From the NCBI RefSeq assembly GCF_002101585.1, contig NZ_LQOT01000010.1, positions 1 to 64,000 of the forward strand: a stretch of DNA of 64,000 nucleotides, in the 5' to 3' direction. Source of the DNA: Mycolicibacter engbaekii. GTDB lineage: Bacteria > Actinomycetota > Actinomycetes > Mycobacteriales > Mycobacteriaceae. A program made the translations under genes and the position numbers. Below are positions 53,766 to 61,430 of the stretch, piece by piece; positions within the stretch are counted from its first letter, which is position 1, and each line of letters opens with the position of its first letter. Under the pieces are notes generated by a model. The model saw only the letters and a program-made list of their open reading frames with translations. It was not told where the DNA came from and ran no database searches.

Positions 53766-55880
53766 ATGAGTCGACCGGCCGGGAGCCGGACTCGCAGGGC
53801 CACCTCGATGCGCACCTCGGGCAGATCCCGCTGGGTTGCGCCGGCCCCGCAGGCTGCCCGGTTGGCGACCGCGCGCGCCGCGGACCGGATGCGGCGCGAG
53901 CAACGACGACCGGGCATCCACGCCCTGGACGGACTGCGCGCCCTGGCGGTGGCGCTGGTGCTGGCCGACCACGGCGGCATTCCCGGGCTGTCAGGCGGAT
54001 TCATCGGCGTGGACCTGTTCTTCGTGCTGAGCGGGTTCCTGATCACGTCCCTGCTCATCGACGAACTGGGGCGGACCGGCCGGATCGATCTCGCCGGGTT
54101 CTGGATCCGGCGTATCCGCCGGCTGCTGCCGGCGCTGGTGCTCATGGTGCTGACCGTCGCGATAGCCCACGAACTGCTGCCCCAGCAGGCCGTTGCGGGC
54201 CTGCGGGAGGATGCGATCGCCGCCTTCTTCTGGGTGGCGAACTGGCGATTCGTGGCCCAGCACACCGACTACTTCACCGAGGCCGGTACCCCATCGCCGC
54301 TGCAGCACACCTGGTCGCTGGGCGTCGAGGAGCAGTACTACTTCCTGTGGCCACTGCTGCTGATCGCGATCGCCGTGGCGTGGGGCGCCCGCGCCCGGCG
54401 CCGGGGCGGCTGGGCCACGGTCGGCGGTGTGCGGCTGACCGTTTTCCTGCTTGCCAGCGCGGGTGCGGCGGCGTCGGCGACGCTGGCCGAGGTACTGGCC
54501 TCCCCGGCGTTCGGGGAAGCCCGCGACCGCGTCTACTTCGGCACCGACACCCGGGCGCAGGCGCTGCTGATCGGGGCCGCCGCGGCGGCCCTGCTGGTGG
54601 CGGACTGGCCGGCGCTGACGGCCGGCTGGTCGGTGGTGCGCACCCGGCGCGCGCTGTGGGTTGCCCGGCTGCTGCCGCTGGCCGGGCTGGCGGTGCTGGC
54701 GATGGCGGCGCACCGTGCGACCGGCAGTGTCGAGGAATTCCACGGCGGCCTGCTCACGCTGGTGGCCGTCGCCGCGATAGCCGTGATCGCCCCGGTGGCG
54801 CTGCACCAGAGCGGCCTGGTCGCCCGGGCGCTGGCCTGGTCTCCGCTGGTGTGGCTGGGGGCCATCTCCTACGGCGTGTACCTGTGGCACTGGCCGGTGT
54901 TTCTGGTCCTCAACGGTGAGCGCACCGGCTGGTCGGGCTGGGCGCTGTTCGGCGTGCGGTGCGCCGCCACCCTGCTGCTGGCGGCGGTGTCGTGGTGGGT
55001 CATCGAGGAGCCGATCCGCCGCTGGCGGCCGGCGCGGGTGTCGCTGCTGCCGCTGGGCGCGGCGGTCAGCGGCAGCGCCGTCGCCGTCACGCTGCTGGTG
55101 GTGCCCGTCGTCGACAGGCCCCGGGCCGAGAACGGCCTGACGCCGGACGTGGCCGCAGCCGCCGCGGTGTCACCGTCGCCACCGGCCCGTCGGCTGCCGC
55201 CACCGCAGGCGGTGCGGCACGATCCCAACCGCCCGCGCACCGTGTCGGTGTTCGGCGATTCGATCGGCTGGACCTTGATGCACTATCTGCCCGAAACTCC
55301 CGGCTACCACTTCATCGATCACACCGTCGTCGGGTGCAGCATCGTGCGAGCCGGCCCCTACCGCTGGGCCGGCAAGACCATCGATCAGGGCTCCGAGTGC
55401 GACGGGTGGCCGGCGCGCTGGGCTCGGCAGGTCAAGGCCGACCGGCCCGACGTCGTGCTGTTGTTCGTCGGACGCTGGGAGACCGTGGATCGGGTCAACG
55501 AAGGCCGGTGGTCGCACATCGGGGACCCGACTTTCGACGCCTACCTGACCGCCGAGCTGCGCCGCGCCCTGGACGTGCTGGAATCTGCCGGCAGCCGGGT
55601 GGTTGTCACCACCGTGCCCTACAGCCGGTATGGCGAGCGGCCCGACGGCGGCCTGTGGCCCGAGGACAAACCCGAGCGTGTCGACCGCTGGAACGCGTTG
55701 CTGCGCCGGGAAGTCGCCGGCCGTGAGGCTGTGACGGTGATCGACCTGAACAAGAAGCTGGGACCGGCGGGCACCTACACCGCCAAGGTGGACGGCATCA
55801 AGGTGCGCAGCGACGGCATTCACCTGACGCCCGAGGGGGTCAAGTGGTTGCTCCCGTGGCTGGAGGAGTCGCTGAGCTAG
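53766..55880 (+). CDS. OafA-type acyltransferase with C-terminal SGNH domain (Rv0111-like)
   Basis: A protein of about 704 residues with an N-terminal acyltransferase-3 membrane domain and a periplasmic SGNH hydrolase-like domain. The former carries GIHALDGLRALAVALVLADH, FFVLSGFLITSLL, RRIRRLLPALVLM and TWSLGVEEQYYFLWP. The latter has GDSIGWTL (block I), a central LLFVGRWETVD and DGIHLTPEGVKWLL (block V). Such proteins O-acylate cell-wall sugars or polysaccharides. The start is uncertain: ATG 53766 is offered, GTG 53712 and ATG 53808 or 53889 are alternatives. It follows rhomboid as in Rv0110-Rv0111. Confidence 0.88.
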   Translation: MSRPAGSRTRRATSMRTSGRSRWVAPAPQAARLATARAADRMRREQRRPGIHALDGLRALAVALVLADHGGIPGLSGGFIGVDLFFVLSGFLITSLLIDELGRTGRIDLAGFWIRRIRRLLPALVLMVLTVAIAHELLPQQAVAGLREDAIAAFFWVANWRFVAQHTDYFTEAGTPSPLQHTWSLGVEEQYYFLWPLLLIAIAVAWGARARRRGGWATVGGVRLTVFLLASAGAAASATLAEVLASPAFGEARDRVYFGTDTRAQALLIGAAAAALLVADWPALTAGWSVVRTRRALWVARLLPLAGLAVLAMAAHRATGSVEEFHGGLLTLVAVAAIAVIAPVALHQSGLVARALAWSPLVWLGAISYGVYLWHWPVFLVLNGERTGWSGWALFGVRCAATLLLAAVSWWVIEEPIRRWRPARVSLLPLGAAVSGSAVAVTLLVVPVVDRPRAENGLTPDVAAAAAVSPSPPARRLPPPQAVRHDPNRPRTVSVFGDSIGWTLMHYLPETPGYHFIDHTVVGCSIVRAGPYRWAGKTIDQGSECDGWPARWARQVKADRPDVVLLFVGRWETVDRVNEGRWSHIGDPTFDAYLTAELRRALDVLESAGSRVVVTTVPYSRYGERPDGGLWPEDKPERVDRWNALLRREVAGREAVTVIDLNKKLGPAGTYTAKVDGIKVRSDGIHLTPEGVKWLLPWLEESLS

Positions 55881-55928
55881 CTGTCGTGGCGTGAGTGCAA
55901 CGTCACACCCTCGCGGGGATTCCCTATT

Positions 55929-55951
55929 AACTTAGTTTTGCTAACGTAGTT
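55929..55951. promoter_or_regulatory. Tandem AACnTAGTT sites upstream of car
   Basis: AACTTAGTT (55929-55937) and AACGTAGTT (55943-55951) are direct repeats 14 bases apart, each with AAC/GTT inverted ends. They lie 74-96 bases before the ATG of the carboxylic acid reductase and are the most AT-rich part of the spacer. They could be operator sites, or -10-like elements of its promoter. Confidence 0.4.
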
Positions 55952-56024
55952 GTTGCGGGGGCGCGGAACGTGCCCGCGCACGTCATAAAGCAATTTCACG
56001 CGATATCCCCCTAGAGGTTTGACC

Positions 56025-59000
56025 ATGTCCACTTCCATCGAATCCGAGGAGCGCCTCACCCGACGCGTTGCCGAGTTGGTCGCCACCGACCCGCAGTTCG
56101 CAGCCGCCCGACCCGACCCGGCGATCGCCGCCGAGCTCGAACGTCAGCCGCGGTTGGCCCAGGCGATCCAGACCGTCTTCGACGGCTACGCGCAGCGCCC
56201 CGCGCTGGGGCAACGCGCCGTCGAGTACGTCACCGACCCGGCCACCGGGCGCACCACCGCCGCGCTGCTTCCGCGTTACGACACCATCACCTACGGCGAA
56301 CTGGGGCAGCGGGTCCGCGCTGCGGCGGCCGCCCTGGCCGCCGGCGCTGTGCGCCCCGGTGACCGGGTCGCGGTGCTGGGCTTCACCAGCGTCGACTACA
56401 CCGTCATCGATGTGGCGCTGGCCATGATCGGTGCAGTCTCGGTGCCGCTGCAGACGTCGGCGGCCCTCAGCGCTCTGGTGCCCATCGCCGGCGAGACCGA
56501 GCCCCGTGTCATCGCCGCCAGTGTCGACTCGCTGGACGACGCGGTCGCGCTGGCCCTGACCGGTCCCGTCCCCACCCGGCTGGTGGTCTTCGACTACCAC
56601 GAACAGCTCGACGACCACCGTGACGCGCTGGCCGCGGCGCGGGCGCGCCTGACGGGGTACGAAGTGGTGGTCGAGCCGCTGGGCGACCTGCTGACCCGGG
56701 GCCGGTCCTTGTCGCTGCCCAGCGACTTCGGCGGCGATCCCGACCGACTGGCCCTGTTGGTCTACACCTCCGGCAGCACCGGAGCCCCCAAGGGCGCGAT
56801 GTACCCGGAGCGCAATGTGACCCGGATGTGGGTGCGGTCGGCCAAAAACTGGTTCGGCCCAACCGCTGTCTCGATCACCCTGAACTTCATGCCGATGAGC
56901 CACATCATGGGGCGCGGCATCTTGTACGGCACCCTGGGCAACGGCGGAACCGCCTACTTCAGCGCGCGCAGCGATCTGTCCACGTTCCTCGACGACCTCG
57001 CGTTGGTGCGGCCGACCGAGCTGAACTTCGTCCCCCGGATCTGGGAGATGCTCTACCAGCACTACCGCAGCGAAGTCGACGGCGTCGGCGCGGTGCGGGC
57101 GGACGCCGAAGCCGGGGTCTTGGCGCAGATGCGGGCAGAGCTGCTCGGCGGGCGGTGCATCTTCGCGATGACCGGCTCCGCACCGATCTCCGACGAACTG
57201 CGGTCCTGGGTCGATGAGCTGACCGAGCTGCACGTCAGCAACGGCTACGGCTCCACCGAGGCGGGCATGGTGCTGACGGACGGTGCGGTGCAGCGCCCGC
57301 CGGTTATCGACTACAAACTGGTTGACGTGCCGGATCTGGGCTATTTCGGCACCGACACCCCGCACCCGCGTGGCGAGCTGCTGCTCAAGACCGAGAATCT
57401 GTTCCCCGGCTACTACAAGCGGCCCGACGTGACGGCCGACGTCTTCGACGCCGACGGCTATTACCGGACCGGCGACGTGGTCGCCGAGATCGCGCCCGAC
57501 CGGTTGGTCTACGTCGACCGCCGCAACAACGTGCTCAAGCTTGCGCAGGGCGAATTCGTCACCCTGGCGAAGCTGGAGGCCGTGTTCGGCAACAGCCCCC
57601 TGGTCAGCCAGATCTACGTCTACGGCAACAGCGCACAGCCCTATCTGCTGGCCGTGGTGGTCCCCACCCCGCAGGCCCAGGCCCGCTTCGGCTCCGAGGC
57701 CGACCTGAAGGCGGCGATCGGGGAGTCGCTGCAGCAGGTGGCCAAAGACGCCGACCTGCAGTCCTATGAGGTGCCCCGTGACTTCCTCATCGAGACCGAG
57801 CCGTTCACGCTCGAGAACGGACTGCTGACCGGGATCCGCAAACTGGCCTGGCCCAAGCTGAAGGCGCATTACGGCCCGCGCCTGGAACGCCGCTATGCGG
57901 AACTGGCCGCGGGGCAGGCCGATGAGCTGAGCGACCTGCGCCACAACGGCGCGCAGCGACCGGTGCTGGAGACCGTCGGGCGGGCCGCCGCGGCGTTGTT
58001 GGGGGCCGCCGCCGGCGATCTGGCGCCCGATGTGCACTTCACCGACCTGGGCGGCGACTCGCTGTCCGCTCTGACCTTCGGAAATCTGCTGCGGGACATC
58101 TTCGACGTCGACGTGCCAGTCGGCGTAATCGTCAGTCCGGCAAATGATCTGGCAGCAATAGCCAACTACATCGACGTGCAGCGCAGTGCCGAGCAAACCG
58201 GTGCCAAGCGGCCGACGTTTGCCTCGGTGCACGGTCGGGACGCCGACCATGTGGCCGCAGCCGACCTGACCCTGGACAAATTCCTCAGCGAGGCCACGCT
58301 GGCCGCGGCGGCGACGCTGCCCGGACCGTCCGAAGAGGTGCGCACCGTGCTGTTGACCGGTGCCACCGGCTTCCTCGGTCGCTACCTGGCGCTGCAGTGG
58401 CTGCAGCGGTTGGCGCCGGTGGGCGGCAAGCTGATCTGCCTGGTGCGGGCGAAGTCCGACCGGGAAGCCCGCCGTCGCCTCGACAGTGTCTTCGACAGCG
58501 GAGACGAGCAGTTGCTGGCCCGCTACACCGAGTTGGCCGACGGGCATCTGGAGGTTATCGCCGGTGACAAGGGCGAGGCCAATCTGGGTCTGGAGCAACA
58601 GGTTTGGCAGCGTCTGGCAGACACGGTCGATGTCATCGTCGACCCGGCCGCCTTGGTCAACCACGTGCTGCCCTACAGCGAGCTGTTCGGGCCCAACGCG
58701 CTTGGCACCGCGGAGCTCATCCGGCTCGCGCTCACCGGAAAGATCAAGCCCTTCACCTACTTCTCCACGATCGGTGTCGGCGACCAGGTTCCGATGGGCG
58801 CTTTCACCGAAGACGCCGACGTGCGCGTGATGAGTCCGGTCCGGGCGATCAACGACGCCTACGCCAACGGGTACGGCACCAGCAAGTGGGCCGGCGAGGT
58901 GCTGCTGCGCGAGGCCAACGACCTGTGCGGCCTGCCGGTGGCAGTGTTCCGCTGCGACATGATCCTGGCCGACACCAGCTACGCCGGCCAGCTCAACCTG

Positions 59001-59540
59001 CCCGACATGTTCACCCGGATGATGTTCAGCCTGGTGGCCACCGGGGTGGCGCCCGGATCCTTCTACGAGCTGAGTCACGACGGCCACCGGCAGCGCGCCC
59101 ACTACGACGGTCTGCCGGTGGAGTTCATCGCCGAGGCGTCCACAACCCTGGCCGCGGCGGCAGGCGGGGGCTACACCACCTATCACGTGATGAACCCCTA
59201 CGACGACGGGCTGGGAATGGATGAGTTCGTCGACTGGCTCATCGAGGCCGGCTACCCGATCCGGCGGATCGCCGACTACGGCGACTGGCTGCAGCGGTTC
59301 GAGACCACGCTGCGTGCGCTGCCCGAACACCAGCGCCAGGCGTCACTGCTGCCGCTGCTGCACAACTATCAGAAGCCGCAGCCGCCGATCTGCGGGTCGA
59401 TCGCTCCGACGGACAGGTTCCGGGCAGCGGTCCAGTCAGCCGGAATCGGGCCGGATCCTGAGCATGCCGACATCCCGCACGTGACCCCGGCAGTGATCGT
59501 CAAGTACGTCACCGATCTGCAACTGCTCGGCCTGCTCTGA
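56025..59540 (+). CDS. car: Carboxylic acid reductase (A-T-R multidomain)
   Basis: A 1171-residue enzyme reducing fatty or aromatic acids to aldehydes with ATP and NADPH. The adenylation domain (about 1-645) has YTSGSTGAPKGAMYPE and VSNGYGSTEAGMV. The carrier domain has phosphopantetheine serine S679 in DLGGDSLSAL. The NADPH-dependent reductase domain has GATGFLGR near 779-786 and Y950/K954 in YGTSKWAGE. The ATG at 56025 is used, with a TTG six bases earlier. M. tuberculosis FadD9 (Rv2590) and M. marinum/Nocardia CAR are of this design. It needs a PPTase. In M. tuberculosis this enzyme is not between the Rv0111 and Rv0116c equivalents, so the locus differs. Confidence 0.95.
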   Translation: MSTSIESEERLTRRVAELVATDPQFAAARPDPAIAAELERQPRLAQAIQTVFDGYAQRPALGQRAVEYVTDPATGRTTAALLPRYDTITYGELGQRVRAAAAALAAGAVRPGDRVAVLGFTSVDYTVIDVALAMIGAVSVPLQTSAALSALVPIAGETEPRVIAASVDSLDDAVALALTGPVPTRLVVFDYHEQLDDHRDALAAARARLTGYEVVVEPLGDLLTRGRSLSLPSDFGGDPDRLALLVYTSGSTGAPKGAMYPERNVTRMWVRSAKNWFGPTAVSITLNFMPMSHIMGRGILYGTLGNGGTAYFSARSDLSTFLDDLALVRPTELNFVPRIWEMLYQHYRSEVDGVGAVRADAEAGVLAQMRAELLGGRCIFAMTGSAPISDELRSWVDELTELHVSNGYGSTEAGMVLTDGAVQRPPVIDYKLVDVPDLGYFGTDTPHPRGELLLKTENLFPGYYKRPDVTADVFDADGYYRTGDVVAEIAPDRLVYVDRRNNVLKLAQGEFVTLAKLEAVFGNSPLVSQIYVYGNSAQPYLLAVVVPTPQAQARFGSEADLKAAIGESLQQVAKDADLQSYEVPRDFLIETEPFTLENGLLTGIRKLAWPKLKAHYGPRLERRYAELAAGQADELSDLRHNGAQRPVLETVGRAAAALLGAAAGDLAPDVHFTDLGGDSLSALTFGNLLRDIFDVDVPVGVIVSPANDLAAIANYIDVQRSAEQTGAKRPTFASVHGRDADHVAAADLTLDKFLSEATLAAAATLPGPSEEVRTVLLTGATGFLGRYLALQWLQRLAPVGGKLICLVRAKSDREARRRLDSVFDSGDEQLLARYTELADGHLEVIAGDKGEANLGLEQQVWQRLADTVDVIVDPAALVNHVLPYSELFGPNALGTAELIRLALTGKIKPFTYFSTIGVGDQVPMGAFTEDADVRVMSPVRAINDAYANGYGTSKWAGEVLLREANDLCGLPVAVFRCDMILADTSYAGQLNLPDMFTRMMFSLVATGVAPGSFYELSHDGHRQRAHYDGLPVEFIAEASTTLAAAAGGGYTTYHVMNPYDDGLGMDEFVDWLIEAGYPIRRIADYGDWLQRFETTLRALPEHQRQASLLPLLHNYQKPQPPICGSIAPTDRFRAAVQSAGIGPDPEHADIPHVTPAVIVKYVTDLQLLGLL

Positions 59541-59556
59541 GAGAAACGCGCGAATA

Positions 59557-59588
59557 GCGGTTACCGCGAAGAGGTTTCGGGTAACCGC
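59557..59588 (+). terminator. Hairpin after car
   Basis: GCGGTTACC (59557-59565) and GGTAACCGC (59580-59588) form a perfect 9-bp stem around a 14-base loop, 16 bases after the car stop codon. There is no U-run. It is a plausible intrinsic terminator of the I-shape type used in mycobacteria. Confidence 0.6.
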
Positions 59589-59720
59589 ACGGCGTCACCG
59601 GTAGCGCTTCCGGTGTCGCTGCAGGCGACTTGCGTTTGACGGTCCGGTGTTTCGATGCGACCATGGTGGCAATTGCCCCGACATGCCCGTGTGTCCTGGC
59701 CGGAAGGAGGTGAGGGCGAA

Positions 59721-59807
59721 GTGAGTTCTAGTGACGGTCCACATCCGTATCCGTGTTCGATGACCGATCTGTTCCTCACCGGCTCCGGCGCCTGCGCTGC
59801 GGTCTGA
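59721..59807 (+). CDS. Putative 28-residue leader peptide or small protein
   Basis: GTG at 59721 lies ten bases after AAGGAGG. The product begins VSSSDGPHPYPCSMTDLFLT and ends GSGACAAV. It has two cysteines and no membrane helix. It might be a leader peptide upstream of the next small ORF. Support comes only from the ribosome binding site and position, so confidence is low. Confidence 0.3.
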   Translation: MSSSDGPHPYPCSMTDLFLTGSGACAAV

Positions 59808-59870
59808 ATCTCAGTTCCGCCAAACCCTGGCGATTGGGCCGGCCGGTGACTTTCCCGGCAGGAGATAATC

Positions 59871-60047
59871 ATGGGTCCCTTTATCACCGGTGTTCTTGCT
59901 CTCGACGGCTCGACCACGCCTTCGGCGGCTGGCCGTCGGCCGAACCGGCTGCGTCGGCACCTGGCCGCTCGCCGCGAGATGGGTCGCGACCAGCGCGCTG
60001 AGCGCTACGTCGCACACATGCCGACCGCGGTGCTCGGCGCCTGCTGA
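59871..60047 (+). CDS. Putative 58-residue small basic protein
   Basis: An ATG at 59871 follows GGCAGGAG at six bases. The product starts MGPFITGVLALDGSTTPSAA, then has a strongly basic middle (RRPNRLRRHLAARREMGRDQ), and ends in PTAVLGAC. It is followed 13 bases later by a strong 25-bp hairpin, giving it a start signal and a terminator. No family recognised. The long Arg-rich run could be due to GC-rich sequence in this frame, but the gene-like signals on both sides make it worth annotating. Confidence 0.45.
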   Translation: MGPFITGVLALDGSTTPSAAGRRPNRLRRHLAARREMGRDQRAERYVAHMPTAVLGAC

Positions 60048-60060
60048 GGCCCGACGCGCG

Positions 60061-60123
60061 AGCCGATCGCAAACGCGACGCAACGGGGCGTTTGCCCACG
60101 TTGCGTCGCGTTTGCGGTCGGCT
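60061..60123. terminator. 25-bp bidirectional hairpin terminator
   Basis: Bases 60061-60085 and 60099-60123 form a 25-bp stem with one G-U/T-C mismatch; the inner part is CGCGACGCAACG against CGTTGCGTCGCG. The loop is 13 bases. It touches the stop codon of ldtA (60122-60124) on the minus strand and follows the 58-residue ORF on the plus strand, so it can end both transcripts. Confidence 0.85.
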
Positions 60124-60895
60124 AGGCCTGGACGATGATCGGGTCGCCGAGCCGCACCGTGTTGAAGTACCACGCGGCGTCGTCGGGGCTGAGGTTGATG
60201 CAGCCGTGGCTGACGTTGGAGTAACCCTGCGAACCCACCGACCAGGGAGCGGAGTGCACGTATACGCCGCTCCATGTGACCCGAACGGCGTACTCGCCGT
60301 TGATCAGATAGCCCTCGGGGTCATTGAGTGGAATGCCGATGGTGCGTGAATCGAACTTGATGGTGCGCTCTTTCGACAGCGCGGTGAACGAGCCGGTCGG
60401 GGTGGGACGCTTCGGCTTACCCATCGATGCGGCCATGATCCGCTGGACGTCGCCGTTGATGCTGACGGTGAAGGTGTGGTCGGAGATGTCGGCGAGCCCG
60501 ACCACCGCGTCGCCGGTCTCGAAGCCGGTCGACATCCCGTGGGCATCGACGCTGATCTTGCTGTGCGGCGCCCAGTAGCTGTCGGGGACCCACTGCACGA
60601 CATCGCTGTCCGTCCACTCGAAATGGCCGACCGGCTTGCCCGGGGCGTCGATCCGGATGCCCCGTTCGGCGGCCGCCCGGTCGCCTACCGGTCCGGCGAA
60701 GGTCACGATCACCGGGTAAGCCACCCCGACGACCGAGCCGGCGGCCGGTTCGATCGCGGCGACGGCAGGCCCGCTCGCCGGCGACGTCAGAGCGGCCTGG
60801 CTGACGCCGGCCGTCGTCCCCACGGATCCGAACACCAGGCCCACCGACCCGGCGATCGCCACGATTCCCCGCCACACATTGCGCATGGCGTCCAT
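60122..60895 (-). CDS. ldtA: L,D-transpeptidase (LdtMt1/Rv0116c-like)
   Basis: A 257-residue exported enzyme making 3-3 peptidoglycan crosslinks. A hydrophobic N-terminus (GIVAIAGSVGLVFGSVGTTAG) serves as signal or anchor. A single Ig-like domain follows, then the YkuD catalytic domain with GVYVHSAPWS and the active-site cysteine in SNVSHGCINLSPDDAAWYF. Its length (251 in Rv0116c) and lone Ig domain match LdtMt1 rather than LdtMt2. The ATG at 60895 has an alternative three codons downstream. Last gene of the leftward fusA2-membrane protein-ldtA unit, with the hairpin at its end. Confidence 0.93.
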   Translation of the reverse strand: MDAMRNVWRGIVAIAGSVGLVFGSVGTTAGVSQAALTSPASGPAVAAIEPAAGSVVGVAYPVIVTFAGPVGDRAAAERGIRIDAPGKPVGHFEWTDSDVVQWVPDSYWAPHSKISVDAHGMSTGFETGDAVVGLADISDHTFTVSINGDVQRIMAASMGKPKRPTPTGSFTALSKERTIKFDSRTIGIPLNDPEGYLINGEYAVRVTWSGVYVHSAPWSVGSQGYSNVSHGCINLSPDDAAWYFNTVRLGDPIIVQA

Positions 60896-60925
60896 TGTGC
60901 CAACTGCGGCGCGGTCAGTGCAGGG

Positions 60926-61408
60926 TCAGTCGGTTTCCGAGGCGGTGAGGAGGTTTCCCCAGGCCGCCTCGGTGCCCGTCGAGCCGATGTTGTGGATCGC
61001 AAGCATCGACCCGCTGGCCAGCGCGATCACCACGGCCACGACCCCGGCCCGTAGCAGTGGACCGACTTTGCTGCCGCGGGACAGTGCTACGTGCAGGCCG
61101 GCGAGCAGCGCGGTGGCGATCGCCAGACCCACGGCCATATAGAGGCCATAACCTCCGGCGGCCATGTGCGCGTCCAGCTCGGGCGAGCCGGCGAACCTTC
61201 CGGTTCCGGCCAGCCATTCGCCGGCCGTCACCGTCAGCGGAGTCACCAGCAGCGTGATGGTCGAAAAGACCACCAGCAGCCAGACCAGCCGCCGCCTGGC
61301 CGCCGGCCACAGTGCGCACACGATCAGCAGTACGGCGGTGATCGGCACCAGCGCCACCACCACGTGCAGCAACAGCATGTGCGCGGGCAACCCGGCGATC
61401 GTCGACAT
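60926..61408 (-). CDS. DUF2231-like integral membrane protein
   Basis: A 160-residue protein with four predicted helices: LLLHVVVALVPITAVLLIVC, LVWLLVVFSTITLLVTPLTV, AAGGYGLYMAVGLAIATALL and AGVVAVVIALASGSMLA. The N-terminal histidine pattern (PAHMLLLHVVVALVP) resembles DUF2231 proteins that may bind haem. The ATG at 61408 is six bases after GAGG; the ATG at 61414 is an alternative. It is 22 bases after fusA2 and 30 before ldtA. Function unknown. Confidence 0.75.
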   Translation of the reverse strand: MSTIAGLPAHMLLLHVVVALVPITAVLLIVCALWPAARRRLVWLLVVFSTITLLVTPLTVTAGEWLAGTGRFAGSPELDAHMAAGGYGLYMAVGLAIATALLAGLHVALSRGSKVGPLLRAGVVAVVIALASGSMLAIHNIGSTGTEAAWGNLLTASETD

Positions 61409-61430
61409 CGGCATCCTCTCGGTCCGGCGG

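Larger units (their letters stand above)
59541..59870 (+). other. Intergenic stretch between car and the 58-residue ORF
   Basis: This 330-base region holds the car terminator hairpin at 59557-59588 and a candidate 28-codon ORF at 59721-59807. It also contains a strong ribosome binding site for that ORF (AAGGAGG at 59704-59710), and GGCAGGAGATAATC before the ORF at 59871. No known RNA family was recognised. It could be the 5' leader of the small gene pair. Confidence 0.35.

Noticed and set aside
55983..59330. 1115-codon open frame on the minus strand opposite car
   Set aside because: Same effect; no recognisable domain, and the plus-strand protein has all expected carboxylic acid reductase motifs.
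59541..59870. Riboswitch or known small RNA upstream of the small ORFs
   Set aside because: No known aptamer core or C-rich loop pattern could be recognised by eye; only a terminator-type hairpin is evident.
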